This document shows positions 11,701 to 25,700 of a DNA stretch of 64,000 nt, in pieces. The stretch's first letter is position 1. The number at the start of each line of letters is the position of its first letter. The notes under the pieces were generated by a model that worked only from the letters and a program-made list of their open reading frames with translations, searched no databases and was not told the DNA's origin. The DNA comes from Solenopsis invicta (taxonomy: Eukaryota; Arthropoda; Insecta; Hymenoptera; Formicidae). Location of the stretch: NCBI RefSeq assembly GCF_016802725.1, contig NC_052679.1, positions 17,601,635-17,665,634 of the forward strand. The letters run 5' to 3'. The position numbers were made by a program, and so were the translations under genes.

Positions 11701-13249
11701 GGCCGGCTGACCACCACATCTGTCACCTATTTGATAGAGGTAGCGAACTGCGTCGCGAACAATGAAAAGTCGGACGTCTTACCCCGCGAATGTCTGGACT
11801 TTCTCAAAGGTATGGATATCTTGGACTCGATGCCTCGAAATCTACCGTCGCAGATTAATGCCGATTATTGGCAGATGATGTGCAAGTTGAGGAGGATGAA
11901 GGTCGAGATGGAGACGAAGGTAAGAACAGAAGCGCGAGAATTGACTTATCATTAAAATATATATCATAAGTCTTATACTAATTATTATTGAATTGTATAA
12001 ATAATAAGTGAAGATTTTAATTTGTTATCTAAAAATATAGAAGATAAAAAAAATATTAATTTATGTAATACAATGTAATACAACATTCATAATTATCGAA
12101 ATAAAACAGTGTATTGTTTTTTCCTTTTCTTTCATGTAACAGTCGTTTTAAACTGATTATAACATAAAAAAAAAGAAAATTATAGTATTAGTATTGTCAA
12201 AGGTGAGATGTTGCGCTGTGGAGATGGCCGAAGCGGAACAGACGCTGTCGTTTTATCAAAAGGCGATGCAGTCGGCCGATAACGTGGTGGCGTGCAAGAA
12301 GGCCAGTCTGGATAACATGGAGAAATCCTTGTCGCATCGCGCGCAGGAAATGGAGATTCAACTCGTCTTGAAAATGGGCCAGATCGAGGTGCCGCTGCAA
12401 GGCTGTTCCTCCGACTACGAGAACGCCGTTCTCGTGATGCGCAAGGAGCTTTTACGGGTCAACGATTGTATCGTTGAGACTGGGAAACGCAAGCTGGAAG
12501 CGATGCATAAATCCATGCACTTGCGGAAAATCGTGTCGCAACACGAATGGCAGCACGCTTGCGCGAAGATGGTAATGGAAGACCTGCAGCGAGACTTGAA
12601 GGATATCCAAGAGTTCAAGGTATGTGTGAAAAAATTGGCAAGAAGGTTTTTCTCTTTATGAAATGCATTATTATTATATGGAAACATTTTTTATATCGCA
12701 ACAAAATTATTCGATATTAAAGATGAATCGTTGTTCCTTGCGTAATTTTAGATCACGAGAAACGTGCTTGAATTATTGAACAATTACCCCTGCAGCGTAA
12801 ATTTGGAGGAAGATTACGAAAAGATGCAGGTCGACTTGCGAATATTTCGTAACGTGAGTACCGATCTATTATTATTATTCGAACCGTTCGCAGATGATTC
12901 GAGAATCATGATGTCTCGTTTCCAGAAATTTCGCCAAGTGTTGGAACAAGAGCAGGCGCGTCTGAAAGAAACAAAGCGGCTAATGGCCAAATGGAAAAAG
13001 AAGAACGACAAGATATCGCAGGAGATCAAGTCGAAGTCGTCGGACGTCGAAGAGTGTCGCAGGTTACTCGAAGATCCGCATCGCAAGAGGGACGAGGAAT
13101 CTCGAAGGATGAGACTTGCAGCGGTCGCGAGGCGTACCAAGCTCGTTATGAAAGCGAAGGACAATTATGAACAGTTGCTAATCTTGCACGCTCAACTCGA
13201 GGTCTTGAAGTTGCGAACGTATCCGACCTTGCAGTTTAAAACCGCATAG
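5756..13249 (+). CDS. CFAP43: Cilia- and flagella-associated protein 43 (WD-repeat/coiled-coil), with an in-frame TGA
   Basis: Sixteen exons join with matching phases: 5756-5781, 5850-6021, 6153-6412, 6850-7180, 7343-7679, 7873-8138, 8349-8609, 8811-9082, 9179-9392, 9459-9805, 10032-10329, 10509-10861, 11009-11190, 11321-11919, 12203-12619, 12752-13249. The 4833 nt give 1611 codons, close to the vertebrate protein. The first half holds beta-propeller sequence (for example VERKLNPKISIF, LRYGYDG-type GYDGLIMIRDS and HHRSQGG). The second half is charged coiled coil ending in LEVLKLRTYPTL. CFAP43 is an axonemal protein of the tether/tether-head region near inner dynein arms and is needed for sperm flagella. 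Codon 126 in exon 3 (6330-6332) is TGA, inside the segment TSFPDF-stop-LIVW, where relatives have a sense codon; no other frame defect is seen. The 7873 acceptor is the least certain junction. The gene is either a recent nonsense allele or a sequencing error in an otherwise intact gene. Confidence 0.9.
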
Positions 13250-13590
13250 GACACTCGTGTGTGGAGGAAAAAGATCTCGCCCGAGCAAGACCGTCAACGA
13301 TGCGGCAACGTCGATTTAATTTTCTTGGTATTAATTTATGAAAACCGCCTTTTTTTTCTGCTGAATAATAAAATTATTTTAGTTATGCATTCACGGAGAA
13401 GTCCTACAAACAAAGAATATATCGAGCGCCGAGTGTATCGGATGCATCAATTGGCTCACTGAATTGCAAATTTATGTAGATTCGCGTGTAATATGTATGA
13501 TAATACACGACGATAGTTTCATATTACGTTTGTTATTGGTACTTATTATTTCGAGCTTGATCTTGATCGTGTAAAATCGTACGCACATGC

Positions 13591-13596
13591 AATAAA
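13591..13596 (+). terminator. Likely CFAP43 polyadenylation signal
   Basis: AATAAA follows the CFAP43 stop codon by about 340 bp. An AATAAA-like run near 13368 is an alternative, nearer signal. Assignment is by position only. Confidence 0.35.
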
Positions 13597-13796
13597 GGAA
13601 ACTTATTAGTTCCAAGAAACGAATAAGGAAAGTGATATTGCTGCGTCTAAATATACCTTAGTAACTTAAAAATAAAATAAGATGCACGCTGTATCTTAAG
13701 ATACGATTCTCAATTTTGTTTGAAAGTCTCAGAGAAGCACTAAGTTACTAAATAATTAAAAATAATATAATTAGTAATTAATTCTCTTAATATTAA

Positions 13797-14060
13797 AAAA
13801 GGAGATGGTATTATGATGTATTAGATAATAATCACCTTGTATTAGATATAATAATCACTCTTAACATCTCCATTGTTAGGTGATAAATTCTAATGATTAC
13901 TTATGAAATTACTTATTTTGTAGCCCAAAATTATACAAGGACGTTAATATGCCGATAATCATCATTCGTTATATTTTTACTTTTAAGCATTTGGAAACTT
14001 TTTCAATATATATTTTAGCGTTCAATCTCCTCATTCCCGTTTTATATCAGCATTATTATT
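13797..14060 (+). mobile_element. Degenerate copy of the 63.2-kb inverted-repeat element (one end)
   Basis: The sequence starts GGAGATGGTATTATG and shares ordered blocks with 63206-63440: the GAGGGTATTATGG-type end, a CATCTCC/TATCTCC block followed by GTTAG, a TTTGTAGCCC/TTAGTAGCCC block, ATGTTAATATG, and TTTTTACTTTTAAGCA/TTTTTACTTTTGAGCA followed by AAACTTTTTCAA. Similarity fades after about 14060 and I find no opposite terminus. It is a relic of the same element family. Confidence 0.45.
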
Positions 14061-16600
14061 TATCGCGATTCTTCTGAAAAGTTTTGCTGTACCAATAATC
14101 CTGATAATAACCTAATTATCGAAATAAAATGTAATGTGCTCTTTTCTTGTCAAAATATTTTGTTTAAAGATTACGAGAGCTCTAAGATAAATTACGATAA
14201 ATATTATATAAAAAAAAGATAGAACTACGTTTGTTTTGACTTGTGTCATTAGATGAAAAACACTCATTATCGTTTCATAAGACGATAACATGAGGATTTT
14301 TCCGTTTATGAGAGAGCTCATCAAGAATTCTCATCTGCTGTTTGCGACAAAACGCTTTTTCCTTCAACGGTTCATCGTCCGTTACAAAGAATGTTTTGAT
14401 ACTTCGGCACGTATAATGATCAGTCTATAGTAAATCATATGGATCGTATGTATCAATCAAACGCAAGATTCGCCAAGTTTATTATTTCAAAAAAAGAACT
14501 TATTTCTTTTTTCTTTTACAATAATGTCTTAATTGTAGTTTACAATTAAAGATACAAAGTTTTCACTTTGTCGAATAATGAGGAACTGCCTACATTTATA
14601 CGGCAATACGCATTTCTCTTTTTCGTTGCATTTTTTTGATATCTTTTTATCAAAAGCAAAACTTTGAAAATGGAAGGTTCAATTATCTAAATGGAAGTTT
14701 CCTTAGTAACGGAAAATCAGATCATTAGTCATATAACGAAGAATGCTTTTAATACCTATCTAATCAAAAAAAGAAACTAATATCTAATCATTAGTAATAT
14801 ATATTCCAAAAGGGATACGTGATCGCAGCCCACACAGATACGCGTTTATGTCTCAACGTCAACGTTCGTGTTTCCGCAAGTTGTATAATGATCCACCGAT
14901 AAGAATCTATCAACAAGAAACAAAAAAGTCATCCTTATGTTATATATTAGATCCCTCCTCCCACATATATCAGATCTATTTAAAAAAAAAGTTGATATGG
15001 CAAAGTGTTATTATATAAATATTATTTTATAATTATTCTCTTGTTATGAAAACAGTATTTTTGCGCAAAAGAAATTGCAATAAACACGTACACGTTATGT
15101 AAATATTACAAGTTGGCATTGCACATTAAGTTGCAATATATATGTATAAAGATTAAAATAAGTTGTAATCTCTAACATTATTACATCTTCACACAATTCT
15201 AAAATTTTAAAAACTATGATTCTAAAAAAAAAGATTTAATTTATAATTAATTCAATTTAAATTTTTGATGACTTTATAGTGAAGGATTGTTATCTTTATG
15301 TTATTATCAACTGTTTTCAGTGAAATTTATGTATTGCATCATGTAAATTAATATTGCCTGGCAGATAACGCGTTTATACAGATAAGCTTTATTTTTATTA
15401 GATTATTCTTTATGAGCCTATTCTGCAGCAACATGCACAACACAGCATCATTATATCTTGTGGTTCAGAGATTATATACTTATCGAGTGCCATTTTACGA
15501 CAAAACATGAGTGACATTACAGTTTGTGATTTGTATACAGAAAAGTGACACAGAATGAAAAAAGGAGACGGAAAATCGTGAAACCGTTGACGATAACGGG
15601 GAATTACCGCTGTAAATTATTTTCCTTATATCAATAATGCTCCATACGATTTTAACTTGGCAATATGCATGATAACGTGCATGCGTGTGTGCGTGCGTCG
15701 CATCTTCGAAGAGCGAAGGACGCGGATTCGCCAAACAAAGCCGAGGACACGGATTAAACTTGAAACGAGGAGGAGGCGAACGAGGACCGGACCGATGGAG
15801 AAAAATCTCTTCAAGGTTTTCCATCCACGGTACCACCGACGAATGGGCGAGAAACCCATTCTGGAAAGTTACCGAGTTAATGACCGCGAGCGATCCGAGC
15901 CCAACCAGAGATTCAACGAGATCTAGCTCTTGTAGTATTTTTCACGAACAGAGTCTCATCGAAAACCGGAATAACTTTTTTCTTTATTACAAGTCAATTA
16001 AATACTCTGACACATGTTTTGCTTCTGAGATTCGAATATTAGGTTTGTTGATAGTTGATTTTTAAATTGAAATTCTACTGTCTCTGGTAATTGTTTATAT
16101 ATAATTACAGAAATTATTAATATTTGGCCCAATGTACTTTTCTTATAATTAAAGCTTATTTAAATTTTCGCGCGTGTAATCGCGCGATTTCGGCTAAATT
16201 AAATTGCTTAAAATTAAATTAACACTTGAAATCGAAAAATAAGTAATTTATTAATTCTTATGTTCAAGATAAAAAAATCTCTGCATCGAACGATGCATTT
16301 TTATTGTAACGTTGGTAAAATTGACACAAAAGACAATTATTTTAGTATGTCAACAACATAATTCAAACTCAAAGTTATATCACTTTCGTGATCTTAAACA
16401 GAATCACTCTTTATTGTCTATTTAGGTGTATATTCGAATTCGATAATAATTTTCACAACACAAAAATCTGGAACACGAGAAACCTGTCTTTCCCCAAAGA
16501 ACCATATGCGACGAAGCTGGAAAGTGTCATCGCCGCGGGAGAAGTGAGGAAACGAATAGATAATGAACGACGATGGCGTCATTACACGAAACGAACGAAG
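14061..16600. other. Intergenic between CFAP43 and Tsf1
   Basis: No supported gene. The part 15640-15930 is richer in G/C and purines than its surroundings and contains short overlapping open frames on both strands, none with recognisable protein features. It may be a regulatory or untranslated exon region of the downstream gene. The rest is AT-rich with frequent stops. Confidence 0.4.
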
Positions 16601-16613
16601 AAAGAACGACGGC

Positions 16614-16719
16614 GGGGATTACCAAGCGATAGGGAGGAAGAGAGGAGGAGAAACAGCGAAACTCCTTCCCCTACTTCTCTTCCGTGCTGAAATAGAAGAA
16701 AAAGACGCATCTATATAAG
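16614..16719 (+). promoter_or_regulatory. Transferrin promoter: TATA box and kappa-B-like site
   Basis: TATATAAG at 16712-16719 lies about 150 bp before the transferrin ATG, so a start site near 16745 would leave a leader of about 120 bases. GGGGATTACC at 16614-16623 resembles the insect Rel/NF-kappa-B site with one mismatch. Insect Tsf1 is known to be induced by infection, so the site is plausible but unproved. The flanking sequence is GC-rich compared with the rest of the window. Confidence 0.45.
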
Positions 16720-16867
16720 GACGTACGTAGATCGTCGCTGCTCCGGACGGTCTTGACAAGTCGTCGTCGCCGCCGACCATCCGTCTGCGGCCTTACCGCA
16801 GAGCTTCGTCTCGTCTTCCCGATCGCGTTGATCCTTTGGGAGAAAATCGCCCTCTGCCGTAATCAAG

Positions 16868-19800
16868 ATGCTGCACAGATTCGCGGTGCTCGCGATTTTC
16901 GCGGTGGCGGCTGTGTCCGCTACGAGTCCGCCGCGAGTGTGTAAGTACTTCATGGGAATTGGTGATGCTGCAAAAATAATTGGAAATTATTACAATCAAA
17001 TATCTGATAATAAATAAGAAAAACTGTCCTCTTTGATTTTACTTGTGAATTTCAAAACCGAATACGATCTTGAAACATTCCGTCATGAGAGTGCGTATAG
17101 AATTAACAAAGATTTAAAAACTGTCATACATTTTTTTAACTATCGTTATCTCATGATCATAAAGTCTTTAAACGTCTGAGTTTTTAAGTTTAAATTAAAA
17201 AATTTAATTTTAAAGTTTCAAACATAAGTACGTTCAAAACTGCATCAAGCAAAGTAAACGAGGATATGCTTACTGAGTCGTCAATTAATCCGATTTTTTA
17301 TGAAACACGTTTTGTTTAGTCACAATGTGCATCCCGGAGATTTATTCAAAGGAATGCATCAAGATGATGGAAGATTCAGCGAGCAAAGGCTTTCCGATAT
17401 CGTGCATTTCCGGGCGCGATCGATACGACTGCGTTGAAAGGGTCGGCAAGAAGGAAGCAGATATCGTCGCTGTAGATCCTGAAGATATGTACCTCGCGGC
17501 GAAGAATAAGCTAGCTGAAAAGGCTGGATACAATGTCATCGAACAGGTATTATAATATATTCATACCTATACTTTGATACCTAATATATAAAAAAAAAAT
17601 AGATCTTTAATCATAAATCTGGCATGATTTTAAAAAACAAGCTTAGAGCAGGTTTAAAAAATACAAAGGAACTTGAATGCAAAAATTTTTTAAATGTTTA
17701 ACGCAAATATATTTTAACTAATTATAAATATTTTTCATAAAATAAGAAGGAATTGTATTTAAAAAATTAAAAAGAATATTGCATAAAGGTATAATTTGCA
17801 CGATAAATTATTGTAAAAATACGTTTTTAAAAATATTGAATTATTTCAAATTAACAAAAAAAACTACTTTGAATCATTCACTAATTTAACACTTGACAGC
17901 GTTTCACGCAAATGCTATCCCGCCTGTCACGGGCACTCGCAAAGCCGTTTAGAAGATTAGAACTATCATTATTTAAATTATGTAATATATCTCAATTTTT
18001 TATTAATAAAAAAAGGAAATAATGGATTTTAAAAATGAGCAAAGGCAATTAAAATCACGTGTACATGACAGCGTCAAAGTGAGATTACTTGCAAGTAAAA
18101 TTACTTGCAGATGTTTTATGATCTTTCAAGAATAGGATGTTTATTTCAGCATAAGATTTATTATATAATCATATTGTTGACTAATATACGACGTACTTGT
18201 CTTTTATTTTATTTGTTCAGGTGAGGACGAAAGAGGAACCTGACGCGATATATCGTTACGAGGCGGTAGCCGTGGTCCATAAAGATCTGGACATTAACAA
18301 CGTCCAGGGTCTGAAGGGTCTCAAGTCCTGCCATACTGGCGTGGGCCGTAATGTCGGCTACAAAATTCCCATCACGAAGCTGACCGCGATGGGCGTGCTA
18401 ACCGACATTAACAACCCGGAATATTCCGCTCGCGAGAATGAGCTTCGTGCTCTAAGCACGCTCTTCGACAAAGGCTGCCTGGTGGGCAAATGGTCACCCG
18501 ATCCTGCCATCAATCAGAGGCTCAGTAAGTGGCGGTAATCTTTGAAATTTGCGGCGATTGTATCATGTAGGTGAACCGTCGGCAAACAATATCATCAACT
18601 GCAAAATAACACGTACCTAGATTGACTCATTTCTTTCGTAACACGAACTAATTTTCTCGTATTTATATGAAGTCAAATTACAATCGTGCGAGTTAAGGTG
18701 ACCGTGACGATCAACAAATTGCGATGCAAATAAAGTAGTTACGTCGAATAGAAAGTAAAACTGCGTTGCGTAAACTGAACTTGCGTTTTTTCTGATTGCA
18801 ATTGACCGTTTTCTTCCACAAACGGCGAAATAATTAAAATATGCGTATTGACAGTCATAAGACATCGATTTTTAATCAATATCTATTTTTTTATCAAATT
18901 TGTCTCGCATTCCAGGATTCGCGTAAATTGTATAAAATTTATTTGAACAAAATTATTTATTGATTCTAATTGAAGAAACATGGTGAGCCAATAATTTCTC
19001 AGTTAGACGCTTAATAAACACTTTACGACTATTGCTTTCTTTTTCAGAGGAGACGTACAGCAACATGTGTGCTCTTTGCGAGAAACCAGACTTGTGCGAT
19101 TATCCAGACATATATTCCGGATACGAAGGAGCTCTACGCTGTCTGGCTCACAACGGCGGCGAAGTCGCCTGGACGAAAGTCATTTATGTGAAGCGTTTCT
19201 TCGGTCTGCCCGTTGGAGTTACGCCAGCGGTACCGACATCCGAAAACCCGGCTGACTTCAGATACTTCTGTCCGGACGGCAGCAAAGTGCCAATCGATGC
19301 AAATACGAAACCGTGCACGTGGGCCGCCCGACCATGGCAGGGATATATGACCAACGGGGCTGACGCCAACAACGCGGAAGCTATCCAAAGAGTACGTGAT
19401 CTGCTTTCTAAGCATCTGTTTAGACGTGTTTTTAATGACTAATTGAATGTCACACGGAATAAGGATGAGGCTCTCTGAACAAAAGTGTTCCTACGTGTTA
19501 CGTGAATCACAAAATTACTATTCATGTTAATTTTTAGAAGAGAGTAATAGTTTTGTTACATATTGGAAGATATTCCTTGATTTTATTAACATTGCTGCAG
19601 AGACTAATCGTCGTCATGAACACGATGAGATAATTCTGAAGAAGTTGAGAAATAATCTTTTACAATATGTATATTATATTGCATTAAAGGGATTGCGATG
19701 TAACTTTGGAACGTTTTTCAGGAGTTGACGCAACTGGGTCAGCTCGGCGAAAACGAAAAGGCAAATTGGTGGAAGGATCTTTTGCTACTCAACGAGAAGA

Positions 19801-21949
19801 CTTTGGCTGTCGCCGCACCACCAATATCACCGGAAGAGCACTTGAAGAGCGCGAAATACATGGATGTGATAGAGAGGAATTCCGGAGCGCCGGAGAGAGA
19901 CGCTCGTTGGTGTGTGTGGAATGAAAAAGCGCTGAAAAAGTGTCGTAATCTCGCTAGAGCCGCGTTCTCCAGGTACAGTCATCTAGAATCTAGATCAACT
20001 AACTTGGTGCCTTATTGCGAAAGAAATTCTTATTGTTATTTTATTTAGAGTTGAACATGAATAAAAAAACCGATCAAACGCTTTAACAATTAAATTGTCT
20101 AAATTATGAAAATGCAAGCATCTCTCATAACATCTTAATATATGTTACATATATACTGTGATCTATACAGAGACGCTAGACCTAGATTTGATTGCATACT
20201 GGAGAAAGACGAGACTGCTTGCTTAAAGGCTGTCAGGGACAACGGAGCGGACATCGCAGTGATCGATGGTGCATCGGTAAAACATGCAATCAATGATTAC
20301 AATGCAAAACCAATCGTCGCCGAGACCTATGGCGACGGGTCAACAAAATTCAGCGAGCGGCCAGCACTTGCTGTTATCAAGAGTGGCTCCTCCCTAAATG
20401 GATTGGGTACGTTACCAAAATAAATAATAAAATTTACTACCTATCCGTCAAATTACCAAATACAATGTATAAGATTGCCCAAAAATTGGAATTAATTTTA
20501 TATTAACGAAGATATCAGTTGAACAAAGACATCGATGTTCAAGCTCAATTTTAGGGAAGAATAAATTATTTGAGTGATTAAAAAAAGTTTAAAGAAAAGA
20601 AATGGCGATATAAATCTAAACGAGTTTATTTGTCAATATTTTCACAGCCGACCTAAGAGACAAACCGTCTTGTCACAGCGGCTACGAGGGCGATTACGCT
20701 GGCTATTACGCATTGGCACACACACTCAAATTGAAAGGATTTATTAACGAAGTTAGCCAGTTGTATACCTTCTTTTCTAAGTCTTGTGCGCCTGGCGCAC
20801 CTCTCAACTCGAGATTATGTGAATTGTGTGTTGGCAATATCAAGATTGATGACGATCAGGCGAAAGAAGCGACGAAATGCAAACCTACGGACGCCGAATA
20901 TTACAACGGCGGAAAAGGAGCGCTCAGGTGACATCCTATTTTTTTTAGCATTTTCTAAACGCATTGTTATCTAATTTGTATAAATAAAATAAGAATTCTT
21001 CACGTTCATAAAAAATAAAATTAATTACATAAGGTTTTTCTAATTTAATAATAAAAATTAAGTATTTATGTTACCTTTTATAATCTTTGAAGAGAAAATT
21101 TAATTCGTTTTTTTAGATGTTTAAAGGACGGTAAAGGAGACGTCGCATTCCTACCTTTAACAGCTTTGCAACAACTCGGTAAGTACAATTTTCTTAAATA
21201 AATTACACATGTAATTATATTATACATTACATGAACGATATACATACTATATTTTAGATAACGAGAAGGACGGCGCTGGCAAACGCGAAGATTACGCCTT
21301 ACTGTGCCCGAATGGCGGTCAGGCGGCTATCAACGAATGGGAACGTTGTAATTTAGGATTAGAGCCACCAAGAATAATTGTTAGCTCCGCCGGGAAGAGT
21401 CCGAACGCCCTCGAAGAATTGAAACATGGCATTTTAGCTGCGAGTAGCCTGTACTCCAAGAATCCAGATCTGCTACGCCTCTTTGGAGCCTGGGGCGACA
21501 AGCCTAATGTATTATTCAAGGTAAGATCATTTCCTAATCGGCTGAAATAATTAATCAGTCTGTCGAATTCGTATTAACTGTACAAATGCAAATATGATCA
21601 AGTATTAAATGTTGTACCACTATTAAATCGTACAAATAAAAATATTAATTCGTTATCAAAAATGTACTATAAAATTGTATATACATAAGTATGTGTATAA
21701 CACTTTAAAGTAAAAATTGAAAGATATCAGTTTAATGCTATATTTAGCATCATTCTGAAAAATGATTGAGACTTTTGTATTTTTCTTGCAATATATCACT
21801 CTTTAAATTTGATCACATACAGTTAATTTAGATAGCTGTTTATTTGTATGAAAAATAAATATATGGCACTGAATTTTCAGGATGACGTGAAGGAACTGAT
21901 ATCCATCGACAACACATGGGACAAATGGAATGATTGGGCAAATAATTAG
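16868..21949 (+). CDS. Tsf1: Transferrin 1 (secreted iron-binding protein)
   Basis: Ten exons join in phase: 16868-16940, 17320-17546, 18221-18524, 19048-19391, 19722-19972, 20171-20406, 20648-20927, 21117-21178, 21258-21520, 21881-21949 (2109 nt, 702 aa), the normal length for insect Tsf1. A signal peptide of about 18 residues leads into two transferrin lobes. The N-lobe keeps Asp77 (VAVDPEDMY), Tyr111, the anion site CHTGVGR (Thr139, Arg143) and Tyr224 (YSGYEGALRCL), so it should bind iron. The C-lobe keeps the cysteine frame and YNGGKGALRCL, but its anion loop reads CHSGYEGDYAGYY without the Arg, and the usual His position reads AFLPLTAL. C-lobe loss of iron ligands is known for insect Tsf1. 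The protein carries iron in haemolymph and withholds it during infection. No frame defects are seen. Confidence 0.96.
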
Positions 21950-22096
21950 CAGAACTACAGCAATCATTAAAACTTGACGATGAAAAATTGAACATTATTT
22001 GATAGCTCTTGATCATAGCATATGTGATACTGCAACTCTGTTGTCACCATTAAATAATTAAGTCATATATCGATAACCCGAGATAACTGTTAGATA

Positions 22097-22102
22097 AATA
22101 AA
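22097..22102 (+). terminator. Likely Tsf1 polyadenylation signal
   Basis: AATAAA about 150 bp after the Tsf1 stop codon, followed within 40 bases by T-rich sequence. No other AATAAA lies closer. Confidence 0.5.
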
Positions 22103-22354
22103 GTACTGTCGATAACTTCGCTTATATTATTACGCACTGACAAGTAGCATATTGTCGTAATAGAGATTACGCACTTCAATCTTTTAAGGAGCCATGCCGA
22201 GCGTAGACCTAAATTAAACGCTTGCTTCTTTATACTTTTATAAAAATATATTTTTTCAGAGCATACATGTACATTATATTTCTCGCATTAACATTATAAA
22301 AAATTTTTCAAATAGATATGTTTCTCAATAAAAAAGAAAAATTTTTTCATGAAT

Positions 22355-22645
22355 CCCAGCAAATAAAAATAAATTATAATTGATAGAAATGAATTTATTT
22401 TGATCAAAAGTAATGTGAATTTAATGAATAGCTCACGTATTTTGTATTTCAATTCGTTTTGAATTCAAAACTAATATAATGCATGAATTCAATCTGAATT
22501 CAAATTTATGAATAGTACATTTTGTACTTCAATCCAGTTAAGTTTATTTAAATTTAAAAATACTGAAAGATTCTAAAGTGCAAACTCGGATAAAGTAACA
22601 TGAATTGCAATTTTTAATTTATTTAAGTTTATTTTTGTTTGCTGG
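22355..22645. mobile_element. Fold-back element with CCCAGCAAAT termini
   Basis: The left end CCCAGCAAATAAAAATAAAT and the right end, which reads ATTTATTTAAGTTTATTTTTG then TTTGCTGG, are inverted copies. The interior has further GAATTC-centred inverted and direct repeats and no coding sequence. The terminal CCCAGCAAAT also begins the element at 57395, so the two may belong to one family. Confidence 0.5.
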
Positions 22646-22798
22646 CATTGTAAAACGTAAACGCGACCAGCGCGATTTAAATATAAAACATTTGATAACG
22701 AAATAAACACACACACTTAATCAAACTTCGTTAAACAACATTAGCAAAAGTAAAATACTCCAAACGTCAAAACTTGAAAATCATTTCTGCAATTCTGA

Positions 22799-25700
22799 TT
22801 AAATCACGACTTTCATCAGTTTATCATAAAGAAAAGTGGATACGCCACCGTATTTGCTGAGCTTGTATTTCTTATATATAACATTCGCACAAGAACTATC
22901 GTATTTCTGGGCACGTTGTATCATAATTTGCTTCGTAGAATTCTTCACTTTTTCTTCCCAACTAAATATAAATAAACTGTGAATTAGTACATCTCGCAAA
23001 ATTTCAAATTAATTATTTCTTGCAAAACATATTGCAAATTATATATTTTTTTTGTTGCAAAATTAATATATCTATACAACACAGAAAAATTGCAGTAAAA
23101 TAAAAATATTATGCAACAAAAATATTTCAATGCAAGATTGCAGAATCGCAAAAATGTTGTGAAATATTGCAATATTGCTGCAAAAAATCCACCTTTGGAA
23201 GTATTGCAATGCAATATTGTTATAATATAATGTGCTTTCTAATAGAATTTAAGGTGTCATTATATTTATATATTTTAGCACATATAACATTCAGAAATAT
23301 TACATGCTCATAAATTAATTTTTACATTAAATAATTCAAAATTTTATTGGGTAAAATATATTTTATTTATTTTTATTTTTAAACTCAATTCGTCATTCCA
23401 ATTATTTCATTAAAATGTCAGTGAAAAACTTCATGAAACAGTCTCTTTTATTTTTTTAATGTAGTTTTTAGTTACAAAAAGTAAACTTCCGTTACGTTTA
23501 TTTGATAGTGCACATTACTCGCGGATAAAGCAGAGGGTATTATTTTTCAATATACACAATATTTTTAAATAATGCAACAGTGCTGAAATATATTGCAAAC
23601 AAATCTCTGCAAAATCTTTGCAACATGGCACTGCAATGTACAATATTACAGCAAATAATGCTACAAACTTCTGTGCTGTATGAAATATCTGTTCTTTAAG
23701 AAAAATGTAACGAATATGTTCATTTAAAACAGAAAGCGAGACGTTTGTTATAAATCTATTCGCCAATCTTTTTCTTACTCTGTGAGCGACTGTTTGTTCT
23801 TCCAAATATGGAACCAGGCTTCATCCACGTTAACGTCACTCGAATATACAAAACGAAGTGCTAATTCTGTTGCAGCTATCGCTATCACACACGCCGGGAT
23901 ATCACATAAACTTTCATCCAGCATAGATATATCGATCTATAAAAAAAAAACTACTTGTTTATTTCTGTATAATCAGTTTGCGTATTAAAAATTAAATTGC
24001 TTTACATCACTTAAGTTTATAATTACCATGTAGCTACCACAAAAAAATACATTTAAAATATCATTTGGTTTAATAATAATGCATCGACTGTCCCGATTCA
24101 CATTTAATATGTAGTATGAAAGTAACGAGAACGGATCAGCGAATCGTGTGCTGAACTTAACAACGGAAAGAATCTTCTTTTCAAACGTGAACAAGTTTTT
24201 CTCCTGACCAATATATAATTCCTTAGCCAGTTGCAGTATTGCGGACGCCTACAAAGATTATTCTATTCGATTAGATAACTTCAAAGAATTTATATTAAAA
24301 TTACAGCTGTTTTAATCGTCTAGTTATGACAAGTTCCAATCTTTATTCTGATCTAAGAATTTTATTACCGATGGTATTTTATCACCAGGTGCATCTCGCT
24401 TGAGTATTATCCAGAGACACGCCAGAGCTATTAATTGTATATCATGCATTTCCACCAAAATTCGATCAATAGTTACATTAAACAACTTGATAGTCTGATA
24501 AACAACATGCGACGAGTAGTGATAGTGTGCCTAAGAATTAATTGTAAAACCGAAATTAACATTTTTAATAAAAACGTTTTTTCGTTCTAATTAAGTACGT
24601 AAAAATATCTTACATGTTTTCATTATTAATATAAAAATTATTTTTGCATATATGAGCACAAAAAAAAATTTATATTGCTTTCAATGAATTTCTACATTAA
24701 TAAAAACTCTACGTTGCACTTACGCCAAGGCGAATAATATATTTCACGATAATTCTTCTCTGTTCTGCGTTTATATTCTCACGTAGAAAACGAGAGGACA
24801 GCCTCGGTGCATTTTCCTCTCTCATGCGTTCTGCGTCTAGTACGTCCTCCAAGTAATCGCGTTCGTACGGTGTTAAGGCAATAATGTCAAGCTCGTCCAC
24901 TTTGTTCATCAATGATTTTCCTGTTGCCACTCGTTTTTCATAACGCACCTTTGTAACAAATACAAAAATGTTTTAAATAAACGAGTTAATGATATAAAAT
25001 GATTTATTTACTTTAATACTAAAGCTGTAGTATAGCAATATGCCTGTGTAGTCGTAAGTTTATTTTAAAAATATGTCTAATTTGCATATCACACTAATAT
25101 CAGAAACGCACCGAGAGAACGTATTGATATATTAACAATAGGTATATTATACAATTTATATTTTAATATCATAAATAACAACAATATAATAATAAATAAT
25201 AATATTCAAATAATAATAATAAATTAAACAAATAATATTTTCTATAAATTATATTTCTGTACCTTCGTCGGAGTCAATGGCAGGGACAAAGGACCATCTA
25301 AAGGTGTTACGCTTACAGCAGAGTTCATCATCGTAGATTGATTATTATGTAATAGATTAGTATTTAATACACCCTGAGTTGTCGTAGAAGTAGAGCTCCT
25401 GAAAAAGATATTTGCAACAATTTAAAGTTCAGTTTTGTGCTTGTTTTGCTATAATTTATCATTTATCAGAAACAATTTGTATTATTTTTAATTAATAATT
25501 TAATAATAATATACAAATAAAATCTTTATTTTATTTTATTTTATATTTGTAAGTATTTTATACCTCGTGTTAGTTTTATCTCGTGAAGCAAAATCTTGAT
25601 TTTCCAGATACACTGCAATTTCGTTTGATACCATTCTAAGTACATTCGTCAGGGAATTGGCATTTTGTTCAACATTTTTATTCGATTCAGTCGTCTGATT

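Noticed and set aside
15495..16065. Overlapping open frames on both strands in a GC-richer patch
   Set aside because: No family features, no splice partners and equal openness in several frames; more likely a regulatory or untranslated region.
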